The position numbers and the translations under genes are program-made. Below are positions 17,852 through 26,867 of a stretch of 64,000 bases of DNA, piece by piece. Below the pieces are notes generated by a model that was not told the DNA's origin, did not search any database, and saw only the letters and a list, made by a program, of their open reading frames with translations. Origin of the DNA: DATJKD01 sp963728295. Its GTDB lineage: Bacteria; Pseudomonadota; Gammaproteobacteria; Steroidobacterales; Steroidobacteraceae. Within the stretch, counting starts at the first letter, position 1. Each line of letters opens with the position of its first letter. The stretch lies in NCBI GenBank assembly GCA_963728295.1, contig CAVSKB010000005.1, positions 186,001 through 250,000 of the forward strand, written 5' to 3'.

Positions 17852-18898
17852 TCAGGCCCAGTCGGCACGAATCGAGGCTGGCTCGGGATTTCGCTCGGCG
17901 CCGTAGACGCTGCGCTGGTGCCAGTGAGGATAGGGGACCCGCCCCGGACCGGCGGCGTCGAGCCGTGCCACCTCGTCCGCACCGAGACGGAAACTCGCGG
18001 CGCCCAGGTTGTCCAGCAACTGGTCCTCGGTGCGCGCACCGAGGATGACCGACGTGACTCCGGGCTTGGCGAGCAGCCAGTTGATCGACACCTGCGCGAC
18101 CGAGACGCCGCGTGCCTCGGCGATTTCGCGTGCGACGTCGAGCACGCCGAATGCCGTCGTCGGATCGAACAGGTCCCGAGTCCCTGGCACCGCCATGCGA
18201 CCCTGGTCGAGCGGATCGCCCCGGCGGAACTTGCCTGACAGCAGCCCGCCGGCGAGCGGTCCCCAGACGAGTACGCCGAGGTTTTGGTCGCGCGCCAGTG
18301 GCATGAGGTCGAGCTCGGCGTCGCGACCCGCAGCCGAGTAGTAGATCTGCTGCGTGACGAAGCTGCTGCAGTCGAGGTGCGCAGAAACCGCAAGCGCCTT
18401 CATCAGCTGCCAGCCGGCGAAGTTCGAGCAGCCGATTTGGCGGACCTTGCCGGCGCGCACCAGTTCGTCGAGCGCCGTGAGCGTCTCCTCAAGAGGCGTC
18501 AGTGCGTCGAAGCCATGCACCTGGTAGAGATCGATCCACTCGGTCCCGAGGCGCCGCAGGCTCGCCTCGCAGGCTGCGATCAGGTGCCGGCGCGAGAGAC
18601 CGGCGTCGTGTTCGCCCGGACCGGTGCGTCCAAAAGCCTTCGATGCGATCAGGACGCGGTTGCGACGCCCACCTAGTGCCCGTCCAAGCACCTCTTCCGC
18701 TTCACCGCCCGAGTAGATATCCGCGGTGTCGAACATCGAGACACCCGCATCGAGGCATAGATCTACGAGGCGCGTCGCCTCAGCGACTCCAAGCCCGCCC
18801 AGCTCCCGGGCAAGCGGCGAGTCGCCGCCAAAGGTTACGGTCCCGAACGACAGCATGGGGACGCGGACCCCGCTGCCACCCAGCTCACGAGTTTCCAA
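17852..18898 (-). CDS. Aldo/keto reductase
   Basis: This is a 348-residue intact member of the aldo/keto reductase superfamily. The catalytic tetrad is visible: Asp and Tyr in MFDTADIYSGGEAEE, Lys in LIASKAFG and His in YQVHGFDA. The C-terminal NADPH phosphate-binding region GVTSVILGARTEDQL is present. The start is TTG at 18898, supported by GGAGG four bases upstream. The family reduces aldehydes and ketones with NADPH in the cytoplasm. It lies 69 bp downstream of a TonB receptor gene, from which it is separated by a strong hairpin, so it may have its own promoter. The substrate is unknown. Confidence 0.92.
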   Translation of the reverse strand: METRELGGSGVRVPMLSFGTVTFGGDSPLARELGGLGVAEATRLVDLCLDAGVSMFDTADIYSGGEAEEVLGRALGGRRNRVLIASKAFGRTGPGEHDAGLSRRHLIAACEASLRRLGTEWIDLYQVHGFDALTPLEETLTALDELVRAGKVRQIGCSNFAGWQLMKALAVSAHLDCSSFVTQQIYYSAAGRDAELDLMPLARDQNLGVLVWGPLAGGLLSGKFRRGDPLDQGRMAVPGTRDLFDPTTAFGVLDVAREIAEARGVSVAQVSINWLLAKPGVTSVILGARTEDQLLDNLGAASFRLGADEVARLDAAGPGRVPYPHWHQRSVYGAERNPEPASIRADWA

Positions 18899-18921
18899 GC
18901 AACCTCCGCGACGCCCCGTAA

Positions 18922-18958
18922 CGTCCGCGCGGCCGGGCCGGCTCCGACCGCGCGGACG
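18922..18958 (-). terminator. Hairpin after the TonB receptor gene
   Basis: An 11-bp perfect stem, CGTCCGCGCGG paired with CCGCGCGGACG, encloses a 15-nt loop, 10 bp downstream of the receptor stop at 18968. No T-tract follows on the minus strand, so it may attenuate or stabilise the transcript rather than terminate it fully. Confidence 0.5.
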
Positions 18959-18967
18959 AGGGGCCAG

Positions 18968-21240
18968 TCAGAAGTCGGCCGTGATTTCCACCCCATACGT
19001 CAGTGGCGCCGCCACGACGCGGAATATGGAAGTGCTGCCCGCAACCTCGCCGCTCTGGATATAGAGTTCGTCCGTCAGATTGCGCCCGAAGACCGAGATG
19101 CGCCAGTGGTCCTGGAAGCTGACGTCGATGCTGGCATTCAGGAGTCCGACGTCGTCTCGGTGGACCCGCGGGTCGTTGGCCGTGATCGTCTCGAGGTCGG
19201 TCGTGTAGACGTACTCGACGTGAGGGGTCGCCGAAGCTGCCGAGCGGGACACCGTAGGTACCGGCGATCCGGCCGGAGAAGTCCGGCGCATAGATCAGCT
19301 TGAGATTCGAGTTGTCGGTGACAGTGCCGTCCGCGTCGAGGTCGGCGAGGAACTTGTCGTACTTTGCATCGAGAATTCCGATCGACGCATCGATGCGCAG
19401 CCGCTCGGTGACCAGCCCGGTGAACTCGGCCTCGATGCCCTGGATGGTGGCGTCCGCTGCGTTTACGGTGCGCAGGTCGGTCGGCGTGACGAACACCGAG
19501 CGCTGCAGGTCCTGGTACTCGTTCCAGAACGCGGCGATGTTCAACCGCACCCGGTGGTCCAGCCACTCACTCTTCATGCCGAGCTCGACCGAATCGACCG
19601 TTTCTTCGTCGAACGGGCCGATACCGCTCGGCGCACCCGCCTGACCGTTGAAGCCGCCGCTGCGGAATCCCTGCGAGTAGTAGCCGTAAAACATGATGTC
19701 GTCGCTGTACTGGTAGGCCGCGCCCACCTTCGGGCTGAAGTTGTTCCAGCTCTCGTCTGCACTGACCTTGACCGGGCGCCCGTAGAACCCGACCGGCTCC
19801 GGCGCGCAGCCGCCGAGCGCAATCGGGATGTAGGGTGCGTATTCGAGCTCCTTCTCCTCCCAGGTATAGCGGCCGCCCAGCGTCAGTGTCAGCTTCTCGG
19901 TCGCGTGATAGTTGCCCTCGAAGAAGCCAGCGATGCTCTCCTGCTTCTGCGAGGTGTAGAACAGGCCCACGTTGTCGACGCTGTACGGCCCGGTCGCGCC
20001 TGGCGTCCCGAACACGAAGTAGTCCAGGATGAAGTTCGGGTCGGCGATGAACTGAAAAACGTGTTGATCCGCGAAGGTCTCCGCATCGAGGTAGTACAGT
20101 CCTGCTACGAAGTCGAACGTGTCGGAAAAGTCCGATGCAAAGCGGAATTCCTGCGAGACTGGTCGAAATCGTCCGCGCGGTACTGGGTATTGATCGTCGC
20201 GAACGAGAAATCGGTGTCGCTGGTGTTGAACAGCTCCAAGCCACCATACCCGGTCACCGATGTCAACGTGCCGGCACCAACGTCGAGGTTCATCTCGAGC
20301 ATCGAGCCGAAGATCTGGTTGTCGACCGACGGAATCATGTCCTGGTCGATTCGGTACTCGGCGTCGTGACCCCGGTCGCCGACCTCGAGCGAGCAGACTG
20401 CGCCGAAGTCGAACCCGACGAACTCGCCGGGCCGGCCCACGCACGTGCCGCCAAACTGGCCGCTGGTCGTCCGTGTAGTCGAGGATCAGCGTTGCGTCGA
20501 AGGCCTCGGTCGGGTTGAGCGTCAGCACGCCACGCACCGCGAACGTGTCCAGCCCGCCGAAGTCCTCCCCGGTCGTGGAGTCGGTGAACCAGCCATCGGA
20601 GTCCAGCTTGACCGCGGAGATGCGTGCCGCAGCCGTCTCGCCGATCGGGAACTCGAGCGACCCCTTGACGTCCAGCCTGCCGTAATTGCCGGCCACCGGC
20701 TGCGCGTCCGCGCCAAACTCACCGCTCGGGCGACGCGACCGCATCAGAATCGCACCTGCGGTGGTGTTTCGTCCGAACAGCGTGCCCTGCGGTCCGCGCA
20801 ATACCTCGATTCGCTCAACGTCGAACAGGTCGGGGATGCCGACGCCGACGCCCGCGATGTAAACGCTGTCGATGAAGGTCGCGACCGCCGGGTCGACCGT
20901 GTTGATGATGTTCGTCGCCCCGATGCCGCGGATGAAGTAGGCCGCGCCAGTGGGAAACGACAGGAAGTTCGTGAGCTGGATGTTCGGCACGCTGCTGGTG
21001 ATGTCGGTCAGCTTGGTGGAGAACAACTTAGCGATGGCGCGCTCATCCAGCGCACTGACCGTGACAGGGCTGCGCTGCAGCTCTTCCTCGACCCGCCGCG
21101 CTGTCACCATGATCTCCTCGATGGCCAGCGATCCGCGAGTGGCGTCCGCCTGTACGGCGGACTGTGCCGAAACCGGCAGTGCCGCACCCAGCGAAAGACA
21201 GACACCCGGCCACGACCAGGAAGGCAGTACGCAACATCAT
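18968..21240 (-). CDS. TonB-dependent outer-membrane receptor
   Basis: The gene starts MMLRTAFLVVAGCLSL, a signal peptide ending near PVSAQSA. A TonB-box-like IEEIMVTARR, the plug domain (IEVLRGPQGTLFGRNTTAGA) and the 22-strand barrel follow, ending in a beta-strand with terminal Phe (TYGVEITADF). Frameshifts lie near 21,200, 20,470, 20,165 and 19,230; each conserved segment resumes in another frame. Corrected length is about 750 residues, normal for the family. Such receptors take up siderophores or hydrophobic carbon sources; with this neighbourhood, substrate uptake is more likely than iron. It diverges from the membrane-protein/oxidase operon, with the operator at 21315 between them. Confidence 0.88.
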
Positions 21241-21314
21241 GAACCCCCTCCCGAAGAAGGCCGCGATTCCGGTCCGTGGCGCGTTTGCGGTTCCAGCAAC
21301 GCTTGCTGTCAAAC

Positions 21315-21328
21315 GTAGCGGGCGCTAC
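21315..21328. promoter_or_regulatory. TAGCG-NN-CGCTA operator, best-symmetry copy
   Basis: GTAGCG-GG-CGCTAC is a perfect 6-2-6 inverted repeat preceded by AAAC. It lies 74 bp upstream of the TonB receptor start (21240) and 139 bp upstream of the divergent membrane protein (21468). A TTGACA-like hexamer on the minus strand (21308-21313) abuts it, so binding could block the receptor promoter. Confidence 0.6.
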
Positions 21329-21467
21329 TCTAATACTTTGGTAGACGATGGGCAATCGTACGATTCGCACGTGCATTGCTCGCCGTCCAGCGCAATCGCC
21401 CCTCCTCCGCTTTCACGCGGTGGAGTGTGCATGTGCGTCCGGTAACGCGCGATAAGGGGGAGGTTGC

Positions 21468-22161
21468 ATGAATACGCGCAGCCAGCTGCTCTGTACCTTG
21501 AGCGGGCCGTTATTTCGGGATGTTCCTGGTCGGCTTCGTGCTGCTGGCGCGCTTCCTGCCGCCGCTGCCCCCGCTGACCAGCGCAGAGGCGGTCGCGCAG
21601 ATATTCCGCGAAAATACTGTACCTATTCGCGCCGGCAACATGCTGATCATGCTGTGCTCGGGCCTGGCGGTCAGCTTTGCCGCCGCGATCGCGATGCAGA
21701 TCAGGCGTATCGAGGGCGGGGTGCCGGTGCTGGCCTACGTCCAGCTTGGCGCAGGCACATTTACCGCGATCATCACACTGATCCCGGCCATGATCTGGAC
21801 GCTGATGGCGTACCGGCCGGAACGCGAACCGAAGACGTTGCTGCTGCTGAGTGACTTTGCATGGATCTCGCTGGTGATGCCCGTGACGTCGGTGGTGCTG
21901 CAGTGCCTCGCCGTCGGGCTCGCGATCCTCGGCGATCGCAGCGTGGTGCCGGTCTATCCGCGGTGGCTCGGCTACTTCAACCTGTGGCTCTCGTTCCTTC
22001 TGCTGCCTGGCTCCCTGATCACGTTCTTCAAGGATGGGCCGTTCGCCTGGAACGGGGTTTTCACATTCTGGATGCCGCTCAGCCTGTTCGGCCTGTGGTA
22101 CATCGTCATGATCGTCGTGACGACCCGCGTAATCCGCCGGCAGGCGGCGTCGGATCGCTAA
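21468..22161 (+). CDS. Integral membrane protein of unknown function
   Basis: A strong ribosome-binding site (AAGGGGGAGG) precedes ATG 21468. The protein begins MNTRSQLLCTLSGPLFGMFL, but an extra base near 21,510 moves the rest (VGFVLLARFLPPLPPLTSAE onward) into the next frame. Corrected length is about 230 residues. At least five hydrophobic segments are visible (FLVGFVLLARF; MLIMLCSGLAVSFAAAI; FTAIITLIPAMIWTLM; ISLVMPVTSVVLQCLAVGL; LWLSFLLLPGSLITFF; LFGLWYIVMIVVTT). I do not recognise a named family. It precedes NorE/NorF-like genes by 13 bp and is probably part of the same membrane complex or operon. Confidence 0.75.
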
Positions 22162-22174
22162 CCCAGCCAAGGCC

Positions 22175-22773
22175 ATGAGCAGTACGCGCCGCGACCCGGC
22201 CGCCGCGTCGCCCGAGCGTCGCGTACCCGGCGAGCCCGGCGTCTGGGTATTCCTGCTGGGCGACATGGGGGTATTCGGTCTGTTCTTCACCGGCTACGTG
22301 TACTACCGCGCCCAGCAGCCTGTGCTCTACGCGGCGTCGCAGGCTCTGCTCGATCAAAACAAGGCCACGCTCGGTACGGTGCTGCTGCTGACCAGTTCGC
22401 TCCTGGTCCTGTGTGGAGTGCAGTTCCTGCGCACACGCGTCTCCAGACGGGCCCCGGCGTGTTTCGCCGCGGCCATTGTTCTAGGTACGGGCTTCGTCGT
22501 GCTCAAGGGGCTCGAGTACGCCGACAAGTTCGATGCCGGAATGGCCTCACGACCAACGAGTTCTTCACGTTTTACTTCATGTTGACAGGCATCCATCTCG
22601 CGCACGTGCTGATCGGGCTCGTCCTGCTGGGCTGCGTCTGGCACCGCGCTCGGCGCATGGATGGCCGCAGCGGACCGATGGTGCTGGTTGAGGGCGGTGC
22701 GAGCTACTGGCACATGGTCGACTTGCTGTGGATAGTCCTGTTCCCGCTGCTCTACCTGATGCGCACCGCATGA
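22175..22773 (+). CDS. Haem-copper oxidase subunit III family protein (NorE-like)
   Basis: The sequence resembles small subunit III proteins: GEPGVWVFLLGDMGVFGLFF, then LTGIHLAHVLIGLVLLG and YWHMVDLLWIVLFPLLYL. The characteristic helix pairs and the C-terminal WHMVDxxW motif are visible. A frameshift near 22,545 separates the first 125 residues from the last 75; corrected length is about 199 residues. Full COX3 is longer; NorE-type proteins are this short. No catalytic subunit I or II is nearby. It overlaps the following gene by 4 bp (ATGA). The role in a degradative cluster is unclear; assisting a membrane oxidase or electron delivery to oxygenases is inference. Confidence 0.82.
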
Positions 22774-23051
22774 ATCTAAGCGTCATCCGCGCCGGTGTGC
22801 TCGCCTGGCTGGTGCTGGCGGTCCTCACCGGTGTGACCTGGTGGATCGGCGTAAGTCACGCCGACGAATCACGCCACCGGCGGGCTGACACCATCGCGCT
22901 GTTGCTGCTCGCGTTCTTCAAGGCGCGGCTTATCATCCTGCACTTCATGGAGCTACGGCACGCTCCCCTCGGCCTGCGGGCCCTTGGCGAGGCGTGGGTC
23001 GTGGTCACATTTGCCTGCGTGGTGCTGACCTACCTGGCCACCGCCGCCTGA
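22770..23051 (+). CDS. Cytochrome c oxidase subunit IV family protein (NorF-like)
   Basis: This is a 93-residue membrane protein with three hydrophobic helices: AGVLAWLVLAVLTGVTWWIG, TIALLLLAFFKARLIILHFM and AWVVVTFACVVLTYLATAA. The middle segment FFKARLIILHFMELRHAP is typical of the prokaryotic COX4/NorF family. It starts at an ATGA overlap with the NorE-like gene, a strong sign of translational coupling. NorE and NorF are accessory proteins to haem-copper oxidases and NO reductases; no norCB genes are present here. Confidence 0.85.
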   Translation: MNLSVIRAGVLAWLVLAVLTGVTWWIGVSHADESRHRRADTIALLLLAFFKARLIILHFMELRHAPLGLRALGEAWVVVTFACVVLTYLATAA

Positions 23052-23117
23052 GCCGCTCACTACGCGGTCTTCGAACACCCCGGCACACGGATCCCGTCTG
23101 CTTTCCTGCGTCGTAAC

Positions 23118-23129
23118 TAGCGCTCGCTA
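23118..23129. promoter_or_regulatory. TAGCG-NN-CGCTA operator, perfect copy
   Basis: TAGCGCTCGCTA is identical to the 16176 copy and lies in the 204-bp gap between the NorF-like gene and the cassette-4 RDHSWG gene. A GCGCTAACAT half site follows 25 bp downstream. Nothing else is seen in the gap. Confidence 0.58.
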
Positions 23130-23255
23130 CGGTGCAGGATCATGCGCTAACATACCTATTGCGTATTATCGTCCGATGCCCACCGCCGGTGACGGTAGTC
23201 GGGTACGGGCACGGAACGCACACTCCGGATCGCTTGATCCGCAAGGACACGTACT

Positions 23256-24229
23256 ATGATCACGGTCGTCGGTGGCCATGCGCCACGCGTGCACGGAGCC
23301 GGGGACGAGGGTCGCCACGCCCGCGGTGAACCTGGCTGGCAGGAGAGTGTACTGGTCCACTGGTGGGACGACCGCGCAGGCATTGGCGGCTTCCACCGCA
23401 TCGGTCACGAGGTGGAAGCCGCAGGCGACCGCACCAACCCTGGCATGGGGTCATGACGCGCGAAGGCAGGGTGTTCCGTCGCTACCTGGATGTGGCGAAG
23501 GCATCCAGGAAGTCCGCAGCGGACAGCTTCGAGTGCACGGACGCATACGTCATGCGCACCGGTCCGCGGACACGCTGGCGACTCGACGATCCCGAGTGCT
23601 CGGTCGAACTCGAGATCGAAGACTTCCATACGCCGTTCGACCCGTTCCCGGCTACCTCGGGCACGCTTGCCAAGGATTATGCAAGCAATCATTTCGAAGT
23701 CTCGGGGCGCGTCACCGGTCGGGTCGTGCTGGACGACCGCGTGTTCCAGATCGACGGCCTCGGATACCGTGATCACAGCTGGGGTCCGCGCAACTGGGCA
23801 ACCCTGCTGAGCCACCGCTGGGTGGTCGGCTGCTGCGGACCTGACCTCTCCTTCGGCGCGATCGCCTGGCACGGGGTCGACGGCACGTTGCGAAAGTATG
23901 GCTACGTCGTGCGCGATGAAAAGTTCATCCCGGCCACTGAGGTCGACATCGTGACTTTCATGGAGGTTGACGCGATGACGCATCGCGGCGGCGAGGTCAC
24001 GTTCACGCTTGCCGACGGCAGCACGTCGCGGGTCCGTGCTGTGCCGGTGGCGGGCATGGTCACGCTGCACCGGAACATCGCGACGGTCGATGAGCTGTGC
24101 AGGGTGGACCTGGACGGGCGCCCCGGCTACTGCGACTTCGAGATCACGACCAACCCGCGCAACGGCTCGGGACCGTTGTCCGGACTCGTGCGCGCCACGC
24201 ACCGGGAAGGGCTGACATGGTTGACCTGA
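23256..24229 (+). CDS. RDHSWG-motif lipocalin-like protein (cassette 4)
   Basis: The N-terminal part (GEPGWQESVLVHWWDDRAGI, then GFHRIGHEVEAAG) and the remainder (MTREGRVFRRYLDVAKASRK onward) are in different frames, joined near 23,430. The hallmark GYRDHSWGPRNWATLLSHRW is clear and close to the cassette-3 protein. Corrected length is about 320 residues. The exact start is uncertain because the region around 23,250-23,330 may contain another indel. Its stop overlaps the start of the kinase gene by 13 bp, the tightest coupling of the four pairs, which supports a joint function. No secretion signal is seen. Confidence 0.7.
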
Positions 24230-25625
24230 GGGCCGAGCTCTCGGGTCCGAACATACGGCGACTGCGGGCGCCGGTCTCCGGCTCGATGTATCTGCTCGCC
24301 CTCTCTCGAGAGCTCACGGCGCGAATCGAGCCCCGCCTGAGTGACAGCCGCGACCGCCACGTTCTGTCGTTGTGCCGCAAGGTGCTGGTGCGGATGGCAT
24401 ATGCGGATTCGATCAGCCTCGATCCGGACGGCACCGCGCCGCGCGAGATCCCGCCGGCGGTCGGTGCCAACCGTGCACAGATCCGCGAGGACATCGGAAG
24501 GCTCGAGGAGCTGGGCCTGGACGCCGCGGCCGAGATCGCCGAGCGGGAAGGCCGGCTGCTCGACGCGGCGGAGGCGCAGGTTCAGGGCGACCTGGAGCGG
24601 CTTGCGGCGCTGCAGGTGGCCGGCGACGAGCTCAGGGTCGACCCTCAGTCGGTCCGTGAGTACCTGGCACGTCGCGAGGGCGAAAGCGACCGGCTGGACC
24701 TCGCGAGCTTCGAGGTTGCGCCGGGTGGCTACTCCAAGCAGACGCTGTTGGTCGGCGTGGCGGAAAGTCGCCTGTTGCCGGACACGTTCGTGATCCGCAA
24801 GGATCATCCGGCGGCGATCATGCAGACCAGTGTCTGTCACGAGTACCCCGTCCTGGTCCGACTGTACGAGGCGGGTCTGCAGGTGCCACGGCCGCTGTTC
24901 CTCGAATCCTCGGGCGAGTACCTGGGTGCGCCATTCAGGCGGTTGCTCGGCTGGCCGGTCGCGTCGAAGGCGCGCACCTCGTCGCGCCGGCGGATCACGG
25001 CCTCGCGCTCCAGCTGGCGGCGCAGCTCGGGCGCCTGCATGCGCTGGAGTGCAGCCGCTTTGCGGGCTTGCTGCCTCCCCCGCCGTCGCAGGCGCCTGAT
25101 GTACTACGGTCGGAGATCGAGCTGCTGCGGTGCTACTGGCGCGAGTTCGCACACTCGGAGAGTGCGACGCTCGAGGTGGCGTTCGCCTGGCTGGACGCGA
25201 ACGTGGACCGCGTCGTCCCCCGCCAGGCGGTACTGCACGGCGACATCGGGTTTCACAATCTGCTGATCGAGAGCGGACGGATCATGGCCATCCTCGACTG
25301 GGAGCTTGCACGTTTCGGGCACCCGGCCGAGGATCTCGGTTACTGCCGTTCGACGGTCTCGCGCATGGTCCCGTACGCGGCCTTCTGCCAGGCCTACGAA
25401 GCGGCCGGCGGCCCGCACATCGACCTGCGGACCAACGACTTCTTTACGCTGCTGCAACTCTGCCGCTTCGTCGTCTACGAGGTGCGAGGACGTGGCCTGT
25501 TCGAATTCGGCGCTACCGAGGATTTCGGAATGGCTTACATCGGCGCGCACGAGTTGCCTGCGCTGGTCCATCGCCTCTCGGAGATGCTACGCGACGTCCT
25601 CGGACGACGGGGATCCTCGCCCTAG
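24217..25625 (+). CDS. APH-type phosphotransferase with N-terminal helical domain (cassette 4)
   Basis: It begins MVDLRAELSGPNIRRLRAPV and continues with about 190 mostly helical residues (LSLCRKVLVRMAYADSISLD; REDIGRLEELGLDAAAEIAE). The kinase domain follows, with glycine-rich VAPGGYSKQTLLVG, FVIRKDHPAAIMQ, then after a frameshift near 24,970 VLHGDIGFHNLLI (catalytic HGDxxxxN) and IMAILDWELARFGHPAEDLG. Corrected length is about 468 residues. It overlaps the preceding RDHSWG gene by 13 bp. The catalytic residues are intact, so it should be an active small-molecule kinase. It converges with the MaoC gene at 25622; the stop codons overlap. Confidence 0.85.
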
Positions 25626-26079
25626 AAGTAGAAGCGGCTGATCGTGTCGGCGACGCAGGCGGGACGATCACCGCCCTCGATCTCGATGGTCACGCGGACG
25701 ACGATCTGCACCCCGCCCGGAACGTCGGTCGCCTCGAGCACCTGCGCGCGCCCGCGGATCCGCGCGTCCACCTTGACGGCGGCCGGGAAACGCACCTTCT
25801 CCGTGCCGTAGTTGACGCCCATCTTCGCGTTCTCCACGCGCACCAGGTCGGGCAAAAAGAGATTGACGAGCGAGAGCGTCAGGTAGCCGTGCGCGATGGT
25901 GCTGCCGAAGGGACCCGCTCGCCGCGCGCGCCGGGTCGACGTGGATCCACTGATGGTCGTCCGTGGCAGCGGCGAAGGCGTCGATCCGCGACTGCTCGAC
26001 CGTGATCCAGTCGGTCGGTCCCGACCTCCCGGCCCGGAGCAGCGCGCAGTTCCTCGGCCGAGTGGAAAATCGCCGTCAT
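25622..26079 (-). CDS. MaoC-like enoyl-CoA hydratase/dehydratase
   Basis: The protein starts MTAIFHSAEELRAAPGREVG and after a frameshift near 26,015 continues into FGSTIAHGYLTLSLVNLFLP, the hot-dog-fold hydratase motif with the catalytic His (and an Asp in the preceding DDHQWIHVD). It is about 152 residues, the usual length for a single-domain MaoC (R)-specific hydratase. It is the last gene of the steroid C/D-ring operon, 3 bp after the ipdF-like gene. It probably hydrates an unsaturated acyl-CoA intermediate, in addition to the EchA20-type enzyme encoded upstream. Confidence 0.85.
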
Positions 26080-26082
26080 CCC

Positions 26083-26867
26083 TCAGGCCCGCTGGCTCGA
26101 GACCGGCACGACTTCGCCGGTCATGTAGCTCGAGAGATCGCTCGCCAGGAACACCATCACGTTGGCGACCTCCCAGGTCTCGGCAGCGCGGCCGAAGGCC
26201 TCGCGCTTCGCGAGCTCCTCCAGCAGCTCGCGGCGGCGTCACCTTGGCCAGGAATTCGTGCATCGCGATGCTGGGCGCGACCGCGTTCACCCGCACCCCG
26301 TGCTTCGCCGCCTCGATCGCGGCGCAGCGCGTGAACGCCATGACGCCCGCCTTCGCCGCGGCGTAATGCGCCTGCTCGGCCTGCGCCCGCCAGCCGAGCA
26401 CCGAGGCGTTGTTGATCACGACGCCGCTGCCGCGCTCGTACATGTGCGGGAGGACGGCGCGGCACATCCGGAACACGCTGGTCAGCGTGACGTCGAGCAC
26501 GCGCGACCACTGCTCGTCGGTCATCATCACGATTTCCGCCGACCCGCCCAGCCCGGCGTTGTTGACGAGCACATCGATGTGTCCCATCCGCTCGAGCGCC
26601 GCGTCGACGAGCTCACGCACGTCCTTTTCCTGCGTCACGTCGCAGACGCGCGACGGGGTCGACGTGCCGGTCGTCTCGCTGATCTTGGCCGCGGCCTCCG
26701 CAAGGCGCTTCGGATGCAGGTCGCTGATGAAGATGCGCGCTCCTTCCTCGGCAAAGCGCTTCGCGGCAGCGAATCCGATGCCGGTGCCCTGCGGCGGCCG
26801 TGAACAGGACCCGCTTGCCCAGCAGCAGGCCGCGCGGCTTCGGATATTCGGGTGCACGTATGCTCAT
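26083..26867 (-). CDS. ipdF: IpdF-like SDR (5-hydroxy-HIP-CoA dehydrogenase type)
   Basis: The reconstructed protein is about 260 residues: MSIRAPEYPKPRGLLLGKRV, then the cofactor motif AAAGTGIGFAAAKRFAEEGA, VLVNNAGLGGSAEIVMM, NNASVLGWRAQAEQAHYAAA with the catalytic Ser and YxxxK, and a C-terminus LASDLSSYMTGEVVPVS in a third frame. Slips are near 26,790 and 26,220. The sequence follows Mycobacterium tuberculosis Rv3559c (IpdF) closely from memory, including the unusual AAAGTGIG cofactor loop. IpdF oxidises the C5 hydroxyl of 5-OH-HIP-CoA during C/D-ring catabolism. It lies next to the FadE30-like gene, as in mycobacteria. Confidence 0.85.

Noticed and set aside
21325..22290. A long minus-strand open frame opposite the membrane-protein and oxidase genes
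   Set aside because: Its product is rich in His, Arg, Gln and Asp with no recognisable motif, and the plus strand encodes hydrophobic helices with coupled starts and good ribosome-binding sites. It is a GC-rich shadow.
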